Below are positions 1 to 9,200 of a stretch of 64,000 nucleotides of DNA, in pieces. The notes under the pieces were generated by a model, which was not told where the DNA came from, searched no databases, and worked only from the letters and a program-made list of their open reading frames with translations. Both the position numbers and the translations under genes were made by a program. Every line of letters starts with the position of its first letter. Within the stretch, counting starts at the first letter, position 1. The stretch spans positions 1-64,000 of the forward strand of contig JAEDDW010000002.1 in assembly GCA_016293645.1 (NCBI GenBank). Reading direction: 5' to 3'. This DNA comes from Treponema sp. Its GTDB lineage: Bacteria > Spirochaetota > Spirochaetia > Treponematales > Treponemataceae.

Positions 1-17
1 CACCTTTACCTGACACA

Positions 18-75
18 GAGAATTGCCTTGGCAATTCTCGTGCACTGCTTTACAAGCTATGCTTGTAAAGCAGTG
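18..75 (-). repeat. Two tandem perfect hairpins at the 3' end of pta
   Basis: Two perfect inverted repeats lie side by side. The first is GAGAATTGCC (18-27) with GGCAATTCTC (30-39), a 10-bp stem. The second is CACTGCTTTACAAGC (43-57) with GCTTGTAAAGCAGTG (61-75), a 15-bp stem with a 3-nt loop. The second includes the pta stop codon. In the pta direction no T-run follows either stem inside the window, so they do not look like classical intrinsic terminators. They may stabilise or process the pta mRNA 3' end. Confidence 0.7.
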
Positions 76-1088
76 ACTGCTACTGTAGCAACGATGTCAT
101 CTACATTGCAGCCGCGGCTAAGGTCGTTGAGAGGCTTTGCAAATCCCTGGCACACAGGACCGATTGCCATCCATCCGCCCATGCGCTGGCAGATCTTGTA
201 ACCGATGTTTCCTGCGTTGATGTTAGGGAAGATGAATGTGTTTGCATGTCCTGCAACCTTGCTTCCTGGAGCCTTGAGTTCTCCAACTTCAGGTGCGATT
301 GCTGCGTCAAACTGGAATTCTCCGTCGAGGGCGAGTTCCGGAGCCTTTTCCTGAGCGATCTTTGTTGCTTCCTGAACCTTTGTTACGCTGTCTGTAAATT
401 TCTTGTCGTTTCCAGATCCCTTTGTTGAGAATGAAAGCATTGCAACGCGTGGTTCGATACCTGCAATCTTCTTTGCTGTGTCTGCAGATGCAATTGCGAT
501 GTCTGCCATTTCTTCTGCAGTTGGTTCAATGTTGATTGCGCAGTCCCCGAATACAGAAACGCCTTCCTTGATGTATGGATTTCCGTTTTCTGGAGCAACC
601 ATGATGAAGCATGAAGAAACTGTCTTGATGCCAGGTGCTGTCTTGATAACCTGAAGGCCAGGGCGGAGTGTGTTTGCTGTTGAATGGCAAGCACCTGATA
701 CGAAACCGTCTGCATCTCCTGCCTTGAGGATGAGTGCGCCATACATTGTTCTATCTTTAAGGATGTAGTCCTTTGCTGCTGCTACATCAGCATATTCTGG
801 AGCATTTGTCTTCTTGTTGATTTTTCCTTCGCGTGCCTTGAACAAAAGTTCTGCGTACTTGTCTGCCTTTGAATCTGTGGTTGGATCGATGAGTGTTACT
901 CCGCTCAAATCTACACCAGGAGCAACCTTTTCACATTCTTCCTTGTTTCCCAAAAGAATGATTTTTGCGATCCCTTCTTTTACGATAATAGAAGCTGCTT
1001 CTACAACGCGCTTGTCTTCACCTTCACAAAGAACAATTGTCTTTCCGGCTTTCTTAGCCTTTTCCTTAAGTTCACTAACAAAATCCAT
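57..1088 (-). CDS. pta: Phosphate acetyltransferase (phosphotransacetylase)
   Basis: A 343-residue protein of the short, single-domain PTA_PTB family. It interconverts acetyl-CoA and acetyl phosphate in the cytoplasm and with acetate kinase forms the acetate/ATP branch of fermentation. The N-terminus (VLCEGEDKRVVEAA) and the central SGACHSTANTLRPGLQ and FPNINAGNIGYKI segments are typical of the family. No DRTGG regulatory domain is present, so this is the short form. The ATG at 1088 is supported by AGAAGG (1100-1095) at normal spacing. The stop codon lies inside a perfect hairpin. The gene is divergent from the two-component system, and no ackA is in view. Confidence 0.95.
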   Translation of the reverse strand: MDFVSELKEKAKKAGKTIVLCEGEDKRVVEAASIIVKEGIAKIILLGNKEECEKVAPGVDLSGVTLIDPTTDSKADKYAELLFKAREGKINKKTNAPEYADVAAAKDYILKDRTMYGALILKAGDADGFVSGACHSTANTLRPGLQVIKTAPGIKTVSSCFIMVAPENGNPYIKEGVSVFGDCAINIEPTAEEMADIAIASADTAKKIAGIEPRVAMLSFSTKGSGNDKKFTDSVTKVQEATKIAQEKAPELALDGEFQFDAAIAPEVGELKAPGSKVAGHANTFIFPNINAGNIGYKICQRMGGWMAIGPVCQGFAKPLNDLSRGCNVDDIVATVAVTALQA

Positions 1089-1147
1089 AGTTTGCCTTCT
1101 TATATAGTAAATATTTGTAATCTTAGAATATCACTCGTTTGAAATGT

Positions 1148-1176
1148 TTGCAATTGATGAAAAATATTCATAAAAT
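1148..1176 (+). promoter_or_regulatory. Candidate sigma70-type promoter for the two-component operon
   Basis: TTGCAA (1148-1153), a 17-bp spacer and TAAAAT (1171-1176) face the response-regulator gene. It lies in the 365-bp divergent spacer between pta and the regulator. The rest of that spacer holds only a possible 59-codon ORF. Confidence 0.45.
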
Positions 1177-1257
1177 GATGATGAAAGAGAACTTTCAGTA
1201 TTAACAATCTCTTCACACAGTATGGTGTAACATGCTTGCGACAAAAGATTGAAGTTT

Positions 1258-1437
1258 ATGAAAGTTCAAGAAAAAATATTGCAGAAATCGGTCATCGACT
1301 GTAATTGTATTGAAATGCTGGATATTGAAGATGATTTTCTCCCTGATTTTGCAGATTGTGAGAACATCGCCAACGTCATTTTGAAAATCAACACTTTCCT
1401 TTCTTCTGGAATCAATGCAGTTCAGTCTGGTAACTAA
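1258..1437 (+). CDS. Possible small protein upstream of the response regulator
   Basis: A 59-codon ORF starts at ATG 1258; an in-frame TTG lies at 1249. The product is acidic with three cysteines (a C-N-C pair and one near the middle) and contains LDIEDDFLPDFADCENIANV. I recognise no family. It ends 16 bp before the response-regulator start, so it could be the first gene of that operon. The Shine-Dalgarno site is weak. It may equally be untranslated leader, and only conservation in relatives would decide. Confidence 0.3.
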   Translation: MKVQEKILQKSVIDCNCIEMLDIEDDFLPDFADCENIANVILKINTFLSSGINAVQSGN

Positions 1438-1453
1438 ACGGAATTATTGACAG

Positions 1454-2254
1454 TTGAAGATCATTTGTTGTGATGATGAAAAAAATCTCCTCATGTTCCA
1501 TAAGAACATTCTCCTGAGTATAGAAAATGTGTCTGAGGTATTTGATTTTGCATATGCGGAAGATGTGATTGAATTCGCAAAGTCACGGCAGGATATTGAT
1601 GTTGCGATCCTTGACATCAATCTTCCTGTAATAAATGGAATTGAACTTGCGGAAAAGCTAAAAAAACTGATTCCTGAAATCCACATCATTTTCATCACAG
1701 GTTATCCGGAATACAAGTCTGAAGCAATGGAAAATGGCTGCAGCGGATATCTTACAAAACCGACCAATGCTGATGAGATCAAAAAAGAACTTGCTTTCGT
1801 CATGCAGAATATGAAAACTGCAGCTGCTGAAAAAGTCCGTATGCAGTGCTTTGGCAATTTCGATGTTTTTATAAATGACAATCCTGTTGTTTTCAACTTG
1901 ACCAAGGCAAAGGAACTTCTTGCATATCTTGTCGACAGAAGAGGATCGACGGTGAACGGTGGAGAGCTTTGTGCTGTCCTGTGGGAAAACAACGATGACG
2001 ACAACAAAAATAAGAACAATCTCCGGCAGTGCTGGATGTCGCTGAAACAGACTCTTGAATCCGCAGGTGCTGACAACGTCCTAAAAAAAGGATGGAATAC
2101 CTACGGAATTGATATAAAGACTTTCTGGTGTGATGCCTACGAATTTGAAAAAGGAAACGTGCAGGTCATAAATTCATACAAAGGTGAATACATGAACCAG
2201 TACAGCTGGGCAGAAAACAGCAAGAGTATATTCAGTAAAAAAACTGAACAGTGA
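1454..2254 (+). CDS. Response regulator with receiver and SARP-like DNA-binding domain
   Basis: A 266-residue two-component response regulator. The receiver domain (about 1-120) begins IICCDDE, carries the expected phospho-acceptor Asp54 in VAILDINLP and ends with the TKP motif. The C-terminal part (about 130-260) resembles the winged-helix/SARP bacterial activator domain, with a NFDVFINDNPVVFNL strand region and a KAKELLAYLVDRRGSTVNGGELCAVLW-type helix region. The start is TTG at 1454, chosen because the receiver begins there. The Shine-Dalgarno site is poor. The histidine kinase follows 33 bp downstream and is the presumed partner. Target genes are unknown. Confidence 0.85.
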   Translation: MKIICCDDEKNLLMFHKNILLSIENVSEVFDFAYAEDVIEFAKSRQDIDVAILDINLPVINGIELAEKLKKLIPEIHIIFITGYPEYKSEAMENGCSGYLTKPTNADEIKKELAFVMQNMKTAAAEKVRMQCFGNFDVFINDNPVVFNLTKAKELLAYLVDRRGSTVNGGELCAVLWENNDDDNKNKNNLRQCWMSLKQTLESAGADNVLKKGWNTYGIDIKTFWCDAYEFEKGNVQVINSYKGEYMNQYSWAENSKSIFSKKTEQ

Positions 2255-2287
2255 TATCAGTCTTGTTTATATTTGAGGGGTTGCTAA

Positions 2288-3565
2288 ATGGTACAGGGAT
2301 TGGGTGTCTGTATTGCTTCGTTTGCAATTTTCATTACTTATATAGTTTTTGGCTTGATGTCTCCGCGCAATAAGAGCAAGAAGGTGGTTCTTCCTCCTCT
2401 TGGACTTCTGTTCTGTATCATTCATTATGCTCTTGAGCTGATGATGCTCTACGGCTTTTTTGAAACTTACATTGCCAAGGCAGCCGCCCGTTCTCTGTGG
2501 GTGCTTACAACCTTTGGTATAACAGGTGTTTTCTATCTGCAAAATGCCGGTTTTATGAATAATCCTGAAGTAATCGGAAGAAAACTTTCAATCGCTGCAT
2601 ATACGGCCCTTGTTTCGGTAGTTCTGTTTACATTCAATGCCTTTGCTTCATGTATAAGAAAGCAGGGGTATATCCAGGACAATTTCAGGTTTGTTGAGCT
2701 CACGGAAATACTGATCCATGTCATTGTCATCGGCCTTCTCATTTTTTACAGGAATCAATATAGCAGGAAAATTTTTACGCTTCTTCTTTCAAGCCTTCTG
2801 CTCTATTTTTTCTGCTGGGTTTCATGCATTCTTATCTATGCATTCAAAATTGAATCCCATTATTATTATGTAAGGGAGCTGAATCCAATTGCCATTGCGA
2901 CCATGGTTCAGATTTGTATCCAGTTCTTTGTGTTTTATAATGTTGTCTACGGAAAATTCTTTGAAAACCGAATCAACCTTGAACATTCAGTAATAAGTGT
3001 TTCCCAGTCTCAGATACAGCCACACTTTGTAAATAACGTGCTTTACAACATCAAGGTACTTTATCAGTCGGAACCTGAAAGGGCGGAAAGGATGCTTGAT
3101 AATCTTTCCAAATTTCTGAAAGGGAACAAGGATGCCTTTGATACGGTTTCTCATCATCCTTTTGAAAGGGAACTTGAACACATTGAATGCTATCTTGAAA
3201 TTGAAATGGAACGCTTTGATAATATTTCCGTCGTGTATGACATTGGTGTGAAGGATTTTTCTGTTCCGCCTCTGACACTTCAGCCAATTGTAGAAAATTC
3301 CATCCAGCATGGGCTGAGAGCAAAAAAATCAGGCGGAACCATAACAATCTCCACGTGGAAAGATGAAGGAAAAATCTATATTTCAGTCAAGGATAACGGA
3401 ATAGGTTTTGACATGATAAAGCCAAAGGATACGAAAAGAAAACATCTTGGAATCGAGAATACAAAGTTCCGCATTGAAAAAATCTGCAACGGAACCCTTG
3501 ATGTAAAAAGCATCGTAAATGCAGGTACGGAAGTTTTGATTTCAATTCCTGTCTCCAATCAGTAA
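2288..3565 (+). CDS. Sensor histidine kinase, LytS/YesM type
   Basis: A 425-residue membrane histidine kinase. The first 220 residues form about seven hydrophobic segments, a 7TM-like sensor. They are followed by a His_kinase (PF06580) domain with the phospho-acceptor motif QIQPHFVNN (His near 245), and an HATPase_c domain with the N-box QPIVENSIQHG (about 332) and the G-box DNGIGFD. It should autophosphorylate and pass phosphate to the upstream response regulator. The pairing is unusual because LytS-type kinases often partner LytTR regulators, whereas this one adjoins a SARP-type regulator. GAGGGG about 10 nt upstream supports the ATG. The ligand is unknown. Confidence 0.9.
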   Translation: MVQGLGVCIASFAIFITYIVFGLMSPRNKSKKVVLPPLGLLFCIIHYALELMMLYGFFETYIAKAAARSLWVLTTFGITGVFYLQNAGFMNNPEVIGRKLSIAAYTALVSVVLFTFNAFASCIRKQGYIQDNFRFVELTEILIHVIVIGLLIFYRNQYSRKIFTLLLSSLLLYFFCWVSCILIYAFKIESHYYYVRELNPIAIATMVQICIQFFVFYNVVYGKFFENRINLEHSVISVSQSQIQPHFVNNVLYNIKVLYQSEPERAERMLDNLSKFLKGNKDAFDTVSHHPFERELEHIECYLEIEMERFDNISVVYDIGVKDFSVPPLTLQPIVENSIQHGLRAKKSGGTITISTWKDEGKIYISVKDNGIGFDMIKPKDTKRKHLGIENTKFRIEKICNGTLDVKSIVNAGTEVLISIPVSNQ

Positions 3566-3593
3566 AGAGTTCGTTTAATCCTGTAGAATTCAT

Positions 3594-3622
3594 TTTACAT
3601 TTTTTTTCCGTAGTGGTATTAT
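3594..3622 (+). promoter_or_regulatory. Promoter of ilvE
   Basis: TTTACA (3594-3599), a 17-bp spacer and TATTAT (3617-3622), the latter preceded by TGG as an extended -10. The predicted start near 3629 leaves a leader of about 65 nt. The leader contains a small AT-rich hairpin, ACTTAA (3642-3647) with TTAAGT (3653-3658). Confidence 0.5.
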
Positions 3623-3693
3623 TTTTTTTGAACTTTAATAAACTTAAGTTTTTTAAGTTCCACTTTATTTTTTTATCATCAAGAGGTACTTTT

Positions 3694-4716
3694 ATGGCAA
3701 AAGACATCGATTGGGGCAACTTGCCTTTCGGCTACATGGAAACAAACAAGAGCTTCGTAGCCAACTGGAAAGATGGTGCTTGGGATGAAGGAACTCTTAC
3801 TTCTGACCACACAATCACAATGAGCGAATGCGCCTGCGTCCTTCAGTATGCACAGACATGTTTTGAAGGGCTTAAAGCATATACAACTTCAGACGGAAAA
3901 GTCGTTACATTCAGACCTGACCTCAACGCTGACCGCATGGCAGACAGCTGTACACGCCTTGAAATGCCTGTATTCCCAAAAGAAAAATTCATTCAGGCTG
4001 TAATCGATGTTGTTAAGGCAAACCTTGACTATGTTCCACCATATGGAAGCGGTGCAACCCTTTACATCCGTCCATTCATGTTCGGTTCAAACGCAGTTAT
4101 CGGTGTTAAGCCTGCTACAGAATTCCAGTTCCGTATCCTTGTAACTCCAGTAGGACCATACTTTAAGGGCGGAGTAAAGCCAATCAAGGTTCGCATTTCT
4201 GACCGCGACCGTGCAGCTCCTCATGGAACTGGCGACATCAAGGCTGGTCTCAACTACGCAATGTCACTTTACAACATTGTTGATGCACACAACTGCGGAT
4301 ATGCAGAAAACATGTACACAGACCCTGCAACACATACTTATATTGAAGAAACTGGTGGAGCAAACATCCTTTTTGTAGACAAGAAGGGTACTCTCATTAC
4401 TCCAAAGTCAGGTTCAATCCTTCCTTCAATCACACGCCGTTCTTTGATTACAGTTGCAAAGGACATCCTCGGCATGAAGGTTGAAGAACGCAAGGTAAAC
4501 AAGAAGGAACTCAAGAAGTTCGTTGAATGCGGTCTTTGCGGCACGGCAGCCGTTATTTCTCCAATCGGACAGATTGATGACCACGGAAAGTCAATCATGC
4601 TTCCAAGCGGAATGGAAAACATCGGTCCAGTCATGCAGAAGCTTCGCGAGACTTTGACAGGCATCCAGATGGGAACCGTAAAGGGACCTGAAGGCTGGGT
4701 TGTTGAGATCAAGTAA
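3694..4716 (+). CDS. ilvE: Branched-chain amino acid aminotransferase
   Basis: A 340-residue fold-type IV PLP enzyme that transfers the amino group between glutamate and 2-oxo acids of Val, Leu and Ile. Typical features are QTCFEGLKAY near the N-terminus, the DIKAGLNYAMSLYN segment carrying the PLP lysine, EETGGANILFV, and LPSITRRSLI near the C-terminus. I use ATG 3694 because it follows GAGGT. The longer frame from 3613 would start in an AT-rich leader and inside the promoter region. The gene stands alone, with its own promoter and a strong terminator. Confidence 0.95.
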   Translation: MAKDIDWGNLPFGYMETNKSFVANWKDGAWDEGTLTSDHTITMSECACVLQYAQTCFEGLKAYTTSDGKVVTFRPDLNADRMADSCTRLEMPVFPKEKFIQAVIDVVKANLDYVPPYGSGATLYIRPFMFGSNAVIGVKPATEFQFRILVTPVGPYFKGGVKPIKVRISDRDRAAPHGTGDIKAGLNYAMSLYNIVDAHNCGYAENMYTDPATHTYIEETGGANILFVDKKGTLITPKSGSILPSITRRSLITVAKDILGMKVEERKVNKKELKKFVECGLCGTAAVISPIGQIDDHGKSIMLPSGMENIGPVMQKLRETLTGIQMGTVKGPEGWVVEIK

Positions 4717-4745
4717 TCCTTAAGAATGCATAATTCATAATTTAG

Positions 4746-4791
4746 TCCTCCGGACGGTCTGGTGGTTTCAGACTGCCGGAGGATTTTTTTT
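4746..4791 (+). terminator. Intrinsic terminator of ilvE
   Basis: TCCTCCGG pairs with CCGGAGGA and an inner GGTCTG pairs with CAGACT. A run of eight T follows (4784-4791). Confidence 0.9.
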
Positions 4792-4795
4792 GCAC

Positions 4796-4884
4796 GTCAT
4801 TGCGAGGAGCCTGCGACGAAGCAATCCATACCTGCCTTGCTTACTGGCATATGGATTGCCACGCCCTTTGGGGCTCGCAATGAC
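4796..4884. repeat. REPIN-like palindromic intergenic repeat
   Basis: An 89-bp element bounded by exact terminal inverted repeats GTCATTGCGAG (4796-4806) and CTCGCAATGAC (4874-4884). Inside, GCAATCCATA (4821-4830) pairs with TATGGATTGC (4850-4859). The two arms are REP-like sequences of the GTCATTGCGAGGAGC...GAAGCAATCC type found as dispersed repeats in many bacteria. No transposase is nearby. Confidence 0.75.
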
Positions 4885-4920
4885 TTTGGGGTCTGTCCCC
4901 GTTGTCATGTCATTTTTTTT

Positions 4921-4957
4921 GTCATTGCGAGGAGCCTTTGACGAAGCAATCCATATG
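4921..4957 (+). repeat. Second, solitary copy of the REP arm
   Basis: GTCATTGCGAGGAGCC followed by ACGAAGCAATCCATATG repeats the left arm of the element at 4796, differing in three or four bases in the middle. It has no matching right arm and stops just short of the methyltransferase stop codon. It is probably the remnant of a second REPIN. Confidence 0.7.
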
Positions 4958-4961
4958 CGGT

Positions 4962-6059
4962 TTACTTTTCCAGCACAAAAAGGAATTCGTTGACGTGGAT
5001 GTCCCGGTTTTTCAGGTTGCGGCTGCCGCGGAAGGTGTTGTATTGGATTTCTACGGTCTTTACCTTGCCGTATTTCTTCAACATGCTTTTCATCTCGTCA
5101 AAACCTATGAAGCCTTCGGAATTGTACGATACGATTGTATATCTTGTGTCTAGATTTGAGATGATGGTGTCCATGCTCTTGAGTGCGTAGGCCTTCTTGT
5201 TGAATTTTGACCTGTTCCAGTTGCAGGGGATGCCAGAGACTTTGCTAAGTTTTACATCCGGAATCCTGTTGTCCGCTATGAGGTTCAGCATGAAGTAGTT
5301 GCTGCCATATGGATGCTGGTTGTAAGGCGGATCAAGGTAAGCAATGTCGATTTTCTTCAGTTCCGCCGAAAGTTCTACCGTGTCCTTCTGAAATAACTGT
5401 ACTTTTGATGAGTAGTTGCTGAACACGGGGATGGGGAGTTCCACCTGACCCATGATTCGAGAGAGGGCATTTTTCCCGGTGCCCCCAAAGCAGCCGATTC
5501 CTGTCTTTTTGTCCTTGTAGAAGCCCTTGAATACGCCGCTGGTATTTACATGGATGCTTGCCTCGGTCAAAAGTGGGGCAAGAAAGAAATTCCTGTATTC
5601 TTCATCTACGGAATCGATGAGCTTTCTGTAGGTGTCTATGCGTTCCGCGTTTTCCCTGGTGTAAAAAGCCCGTTCTCCGGCCTGTATGTCGTTTGTGTCC
5701 TTTGGTGCATAGTTCTCGCAGATTATTCCAGGTGTTTTTGTTTCGAAGAATTCCTTTTCAATGCTGTTTCTCATGTCAAAGTATCTGTCTACGTCAAATT
5801 CCCGGCGGTTGTACAGATAGCAGGAATTCAAGATGCGGCTGTAGTTTTCAAGGTCATTGGCGATCAACAGGGAAGAATGCTGTTTCAGCATGCGGGCAAC
5901 GATACCGCTCCCGGAAAAAAGATCCGCGCAGACCAGCTTTTTTTTGTTCAGCTTTTCCTTGATCAGTTCAATTTCCTTCTGGATATGGCCTATGAGGATG
6001 CGTTTGTTTCCTATATAAGTGATGATCTGGGTTGTAAGGAAGTCGTTGTTTTCCGCCAT
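4962..6059 (-). CDS. D12-class (Dam-like) DNA adenine-N6 methyltransferase
   Basis: A 365-residue MethyltransfD12-type enzyme that should transfer methyl from SAM to adenine N6 in DNA. The SAM-binding motif is ADLFSGSG (about 45-52) after an N-terminal YIGNKR. The catalytic DPPY (243-246) is followed by NQHPYGSNYF. No restriction endonuclease, specificity subunit or MutH-like gene adjoins it, so it looks like an orphan. Its 3' end abuts REP repeats, a common junction for acquired DNA. The promoter places the predicted mRNA start within about two nucleotides of the ATG at 6059, and no Shine-Dalgarno site exists. The recognition sequence cannot be read from the protein. Confidence 0.88.
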   Translation of the reverse strand: MAENNDFLTTQIITYIGNKRILIGHIQKEIELIKEKLNKKKLVCADLFSGSGIVARMLKQHSSLLIANDLENYSRILNSCYLYNRREFDVDRYFDMRNSIEKEFFETKTPGIICENYAPKDTNDIQAGERAFYTRENAERIDTYRKLIDSVDEEYRNFFLAPLLTEASIHVNTSGVFKGFYKDKKTGIGCFGGTGKNALSRIMGQVELPIPVFSNYSSKVQLFQKDTVELSAELKKIDIAYLDPPYNQHPYGSNYFMLNLIADNRIPDVKLSKVSGIPCNWNRSKFNKKAYALKSMDTIISNLDTRYTIVSYNSEGFIGFDEMKSMLKKYGKVKTVEIQYNTFRGSRNLKNRDIHVNEFLFVLEK

Positions 6060-6067
6060 GATTTGTC

Positions 6068-6096
6068 AGTATAGAGGGAAACGGCAAAAAATGCAA
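6068..6096 (-). promoter_or_regulatory. Promoter of the DNA methyltransferase; predicts a leaderless mRNA
   Basis: On the minus strand: TTGCAT (6096-6091), a 17-bp spacer and TATACT (6073-6068). Only 8 nt separate the -10 from the ATG, so transcription should start at or 1-2 nt before the start codon. Confidence 0.6.
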
Positions 6097-6218
6097 TTTT
6101 GTGAAATTCCGCCTGCTTTGCCAAATGTCTATACTTGAATTCATCTTTTCTATATAATGGAAATAATATAATAGGGGAAGTAATCGGTTTTAATCCCTAC
6201 TAACATAAAGGAATAATC

Positions 6219-9200
6219 ATGGAAAACAATTCACTTGGAAACATCACATCGCTGAAACCTGTTGTGAAACCTATCCGTATGGGTATCGACGTAGGATCGA
6301 CTACTGTCAAGGTCGTTGCCCTCGGAGATAATGATGAACTTCTTTACGGAGCATATGAGCGCCATCGTGCCGACATCAGAAATACAATCATCGCCGTTGT
6401 GAACAAGGCTTTTGATACTCTTGAGGGAATCCTTCCTGCAAAGGAAAATCAGACCATCAGTGTCAAGGTTACCGGTTCCGGTGGACTTTCTGTTTCCCAG
6501 TGGCTTAACATTCCTTTCATTCAGGAAGTTGTTGCCGCAACTACAGCTGTACGCAAGATCATTCCCCAGACTGACGTTGTCATCGAGCTTGGTGGTGAAG
6601 ATGCCAAGATTACATATTTCAAGGGCGGTGTAGAACAGCGTATGAACGGAACTTGTGCCGGCGGTACAGGTGCCTTCATTGACCAGATGGCTGCTTTGCT
6701 TGAAACAGATGCTTCGGGACTCAACGAGCTTGCCCGCGGTGCAACTACAATTTATCCTATTGCCGCACGCTGCGGTGTTTTTGCCAAGACGGACGTTCAG
6801 CCGCTCATTAACGAAGGTGCCCGCCGCGAGGATATTGCCGCTTCCATTTTCCAGGCTGTTGTTTCACAGACAATTTCAGGACTTGCATGCGGTAAGCCTA
6901 TCCGTGGTCATGTCGCTTTCCTTGGTGGACCTTTGCACTTCCTTGATCAGCTTCGCGAACGTTTTGTCGTCACCCTCAAGCTCAAGGAAGATGAACAGAT
7001 TGTTCCGGATAACAGCCAGCTCTTTGTTGCTTCAGGAGCCGCATATTCAGCAGAACGAGAAATCAAATGGATCAATGCAAAGGGTGAGGATGCTCCTGTT
7101 GCTTTCCCTACAATAAAGGAATTCCGTGCAAGCCTTACAAATCTTGTAGGTGCTGAAATGCAGGAAGTTCAGCGACTTGAGCCTCTCTTTACTTCCCAGG
7201 CGGAACTGGATGAATTCAACCAGAGGCATTCAACTGAAAAGGCTCTTGTCGGTGAACTTGATAAGACTGAAGGTCCTGTTTTCCTTGGTCTCGATGCAGG
7301 TTCCACAACTACAAAGGCTGTCCTTACTGATACAAAGGGAAGGATCCTCTGGCGTTTCTATGATGTCAACGCCGGAAATCCTGTTGACCTGGCAGTAAAG
7401 GTTCTTAAAAAACTTTATTCAATTCTTCCTGAAAAATGCTATATTGCCCGTGCCGTCTCAACTGGTTACGGTGAAGCCTTGTTCCAGGCAGCTTTGGGAG
7501 TTGACGCCGGTGAAGTTGAAACCATCACCCACTATCGCGCAGCAGACTTCTTTGTTCCTGGCGTAGAGTTCCTTCTGGATATCGGTGGACAGGACATGAA
7601 GTGCCTTCGCATGAAGGACGGTGCAATCGTAAGCATTCAGCTTAACGAAGCATGTTCCGCAGGCTGTGGTTCCTTCCTTGACAACTTTGCCCGTACCATG
7701 GGCATGAGCGTCCAGGAATTCTCAAAGATTGCCCTCATGGCAAAGAAGCCTGTTGACCTTGGTACCCGCTGTACGGTTTTCATGAACAGCCGCGTCAAGC
7801 AGGCCCAGAAGGAAGGTGCGGAAGTAGCAGACATTTCTGCAGGCCTTTCTTATTCCGTAATCAAGAATGCTCTTTTCAAGGTAATCAAGCTTCGCCGTGC
7901 AAGTGAAATCGGTACAAAGGTTGTCGTTCAGGGTGGAACTTTCTTTAACGACGCAGTTCTCCGTGCCTTTGAAAAGATTGCAGGTGTAAATGTATACAGA
8001 CCGGATGTTGCAGGTCTCATGGGTGCCTATGGTAGTGCCCTCATTGCCCAGGACCAGTGGGAAGACCTTCGCCGTCCAAAGCCGGATGATCCTGACCAGA
8101 CTCCAAAGTTCGTTAAGTCAAACATTGCTACAGTTGATCAGCTTGAGAATTTCAAGGTCGAGCTTGAACTCAAACGCTGCGGTAAATGTTCAAACAACTG
8201 TCTTCTTACAATCAATACATTCATCGCGGGTGACGAACGCCGTAAGTTCATTACAGGAAACCGCTGTGAACGTGGTGCGGATATCGAGGAATATTCCGCT
8301 GACAAGGCAAAACTTGTCGATGCAAGCAACAAGGCGAATACAGTTTCTGGCGATGACAATGAAAAGCTTCCGAATCTTTTTGAATGGAAGTACAAGAGGC
8401 TTTTCAGCTATGTTCCGTTGAAGTCTGAAAACGCACCTATGGGTGATGTTGGTATTCCGCGTGTCCTCAATATGTACGAAAACTATCCGCTTTGGTTTAC
8501 TTTCTTCACGAAGCTTGGATTCCGCGTAAGACTATCACCTCGCTCAAGCCGTGCAATCTATGAAAAGGGCCTTGAGACAATTCCGTCTGAATCGGTCTGC
8601 TATCCTGGAAAAATTTCCCATGGCCATGTTGAAAGTCTTCTCCAGCAGGGCGTGAAGTTTATTTTCTATCCTTGTGTTCCTTATGAAAAGCAGGAAGATC
8701 CTGGAGCCGGAAACCACTACAACTGTCCTATTGTAACAAGCTATCCTGAAGTTCTCCGCAACAACGTGGATCAGCTTCGTCAGGATGAGTCGATCTTCTT
8801 CATGAATCCGTTTCTTCCTATTTATGACAAGGATCGTCTTGCAGTCCGTCTGTATGAAGAGATGTCAAAGAAATTCCCTAAGCTTACAAAGAAGCAGATA
8901 ACCGAAGCCGTGGAAGAAGCCTGGGCTGAACAGGAAAAATTCAAGAAGGAAGTTCAGGAAAAGGGTGAGGAAGCCCTTGAGGAGACAATTACAAAAGGCG
9001 GAAATGGTATTGTTCTTGCTGGACGTCCGTACCACCTTGATCCGGAAATCAACCACGGAATTCCTGAGATGATCAATGGCCTTGGAATGGCCGTCTTTAC
9101 TGAAGATTCTGTAGCACACCTCGGTTCCATCGAAAGACCTTTGCGAATCATAGACCAGTGGTCATACCACAACAGACTTTATAGAGCTGGTGCCTTTGTA

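Noticed and set aside
18..75. Intrinsic terminator of pta
   Set aside because: The stems are perfect but no T-run follows in the pta direction within the window.
4790..5153. Small plus-strand frames over the REP repeats and methyltransferase 3' end
   Set aside because: They are made of repeat sequence and antisense coding sequence, with no recognisable protein.
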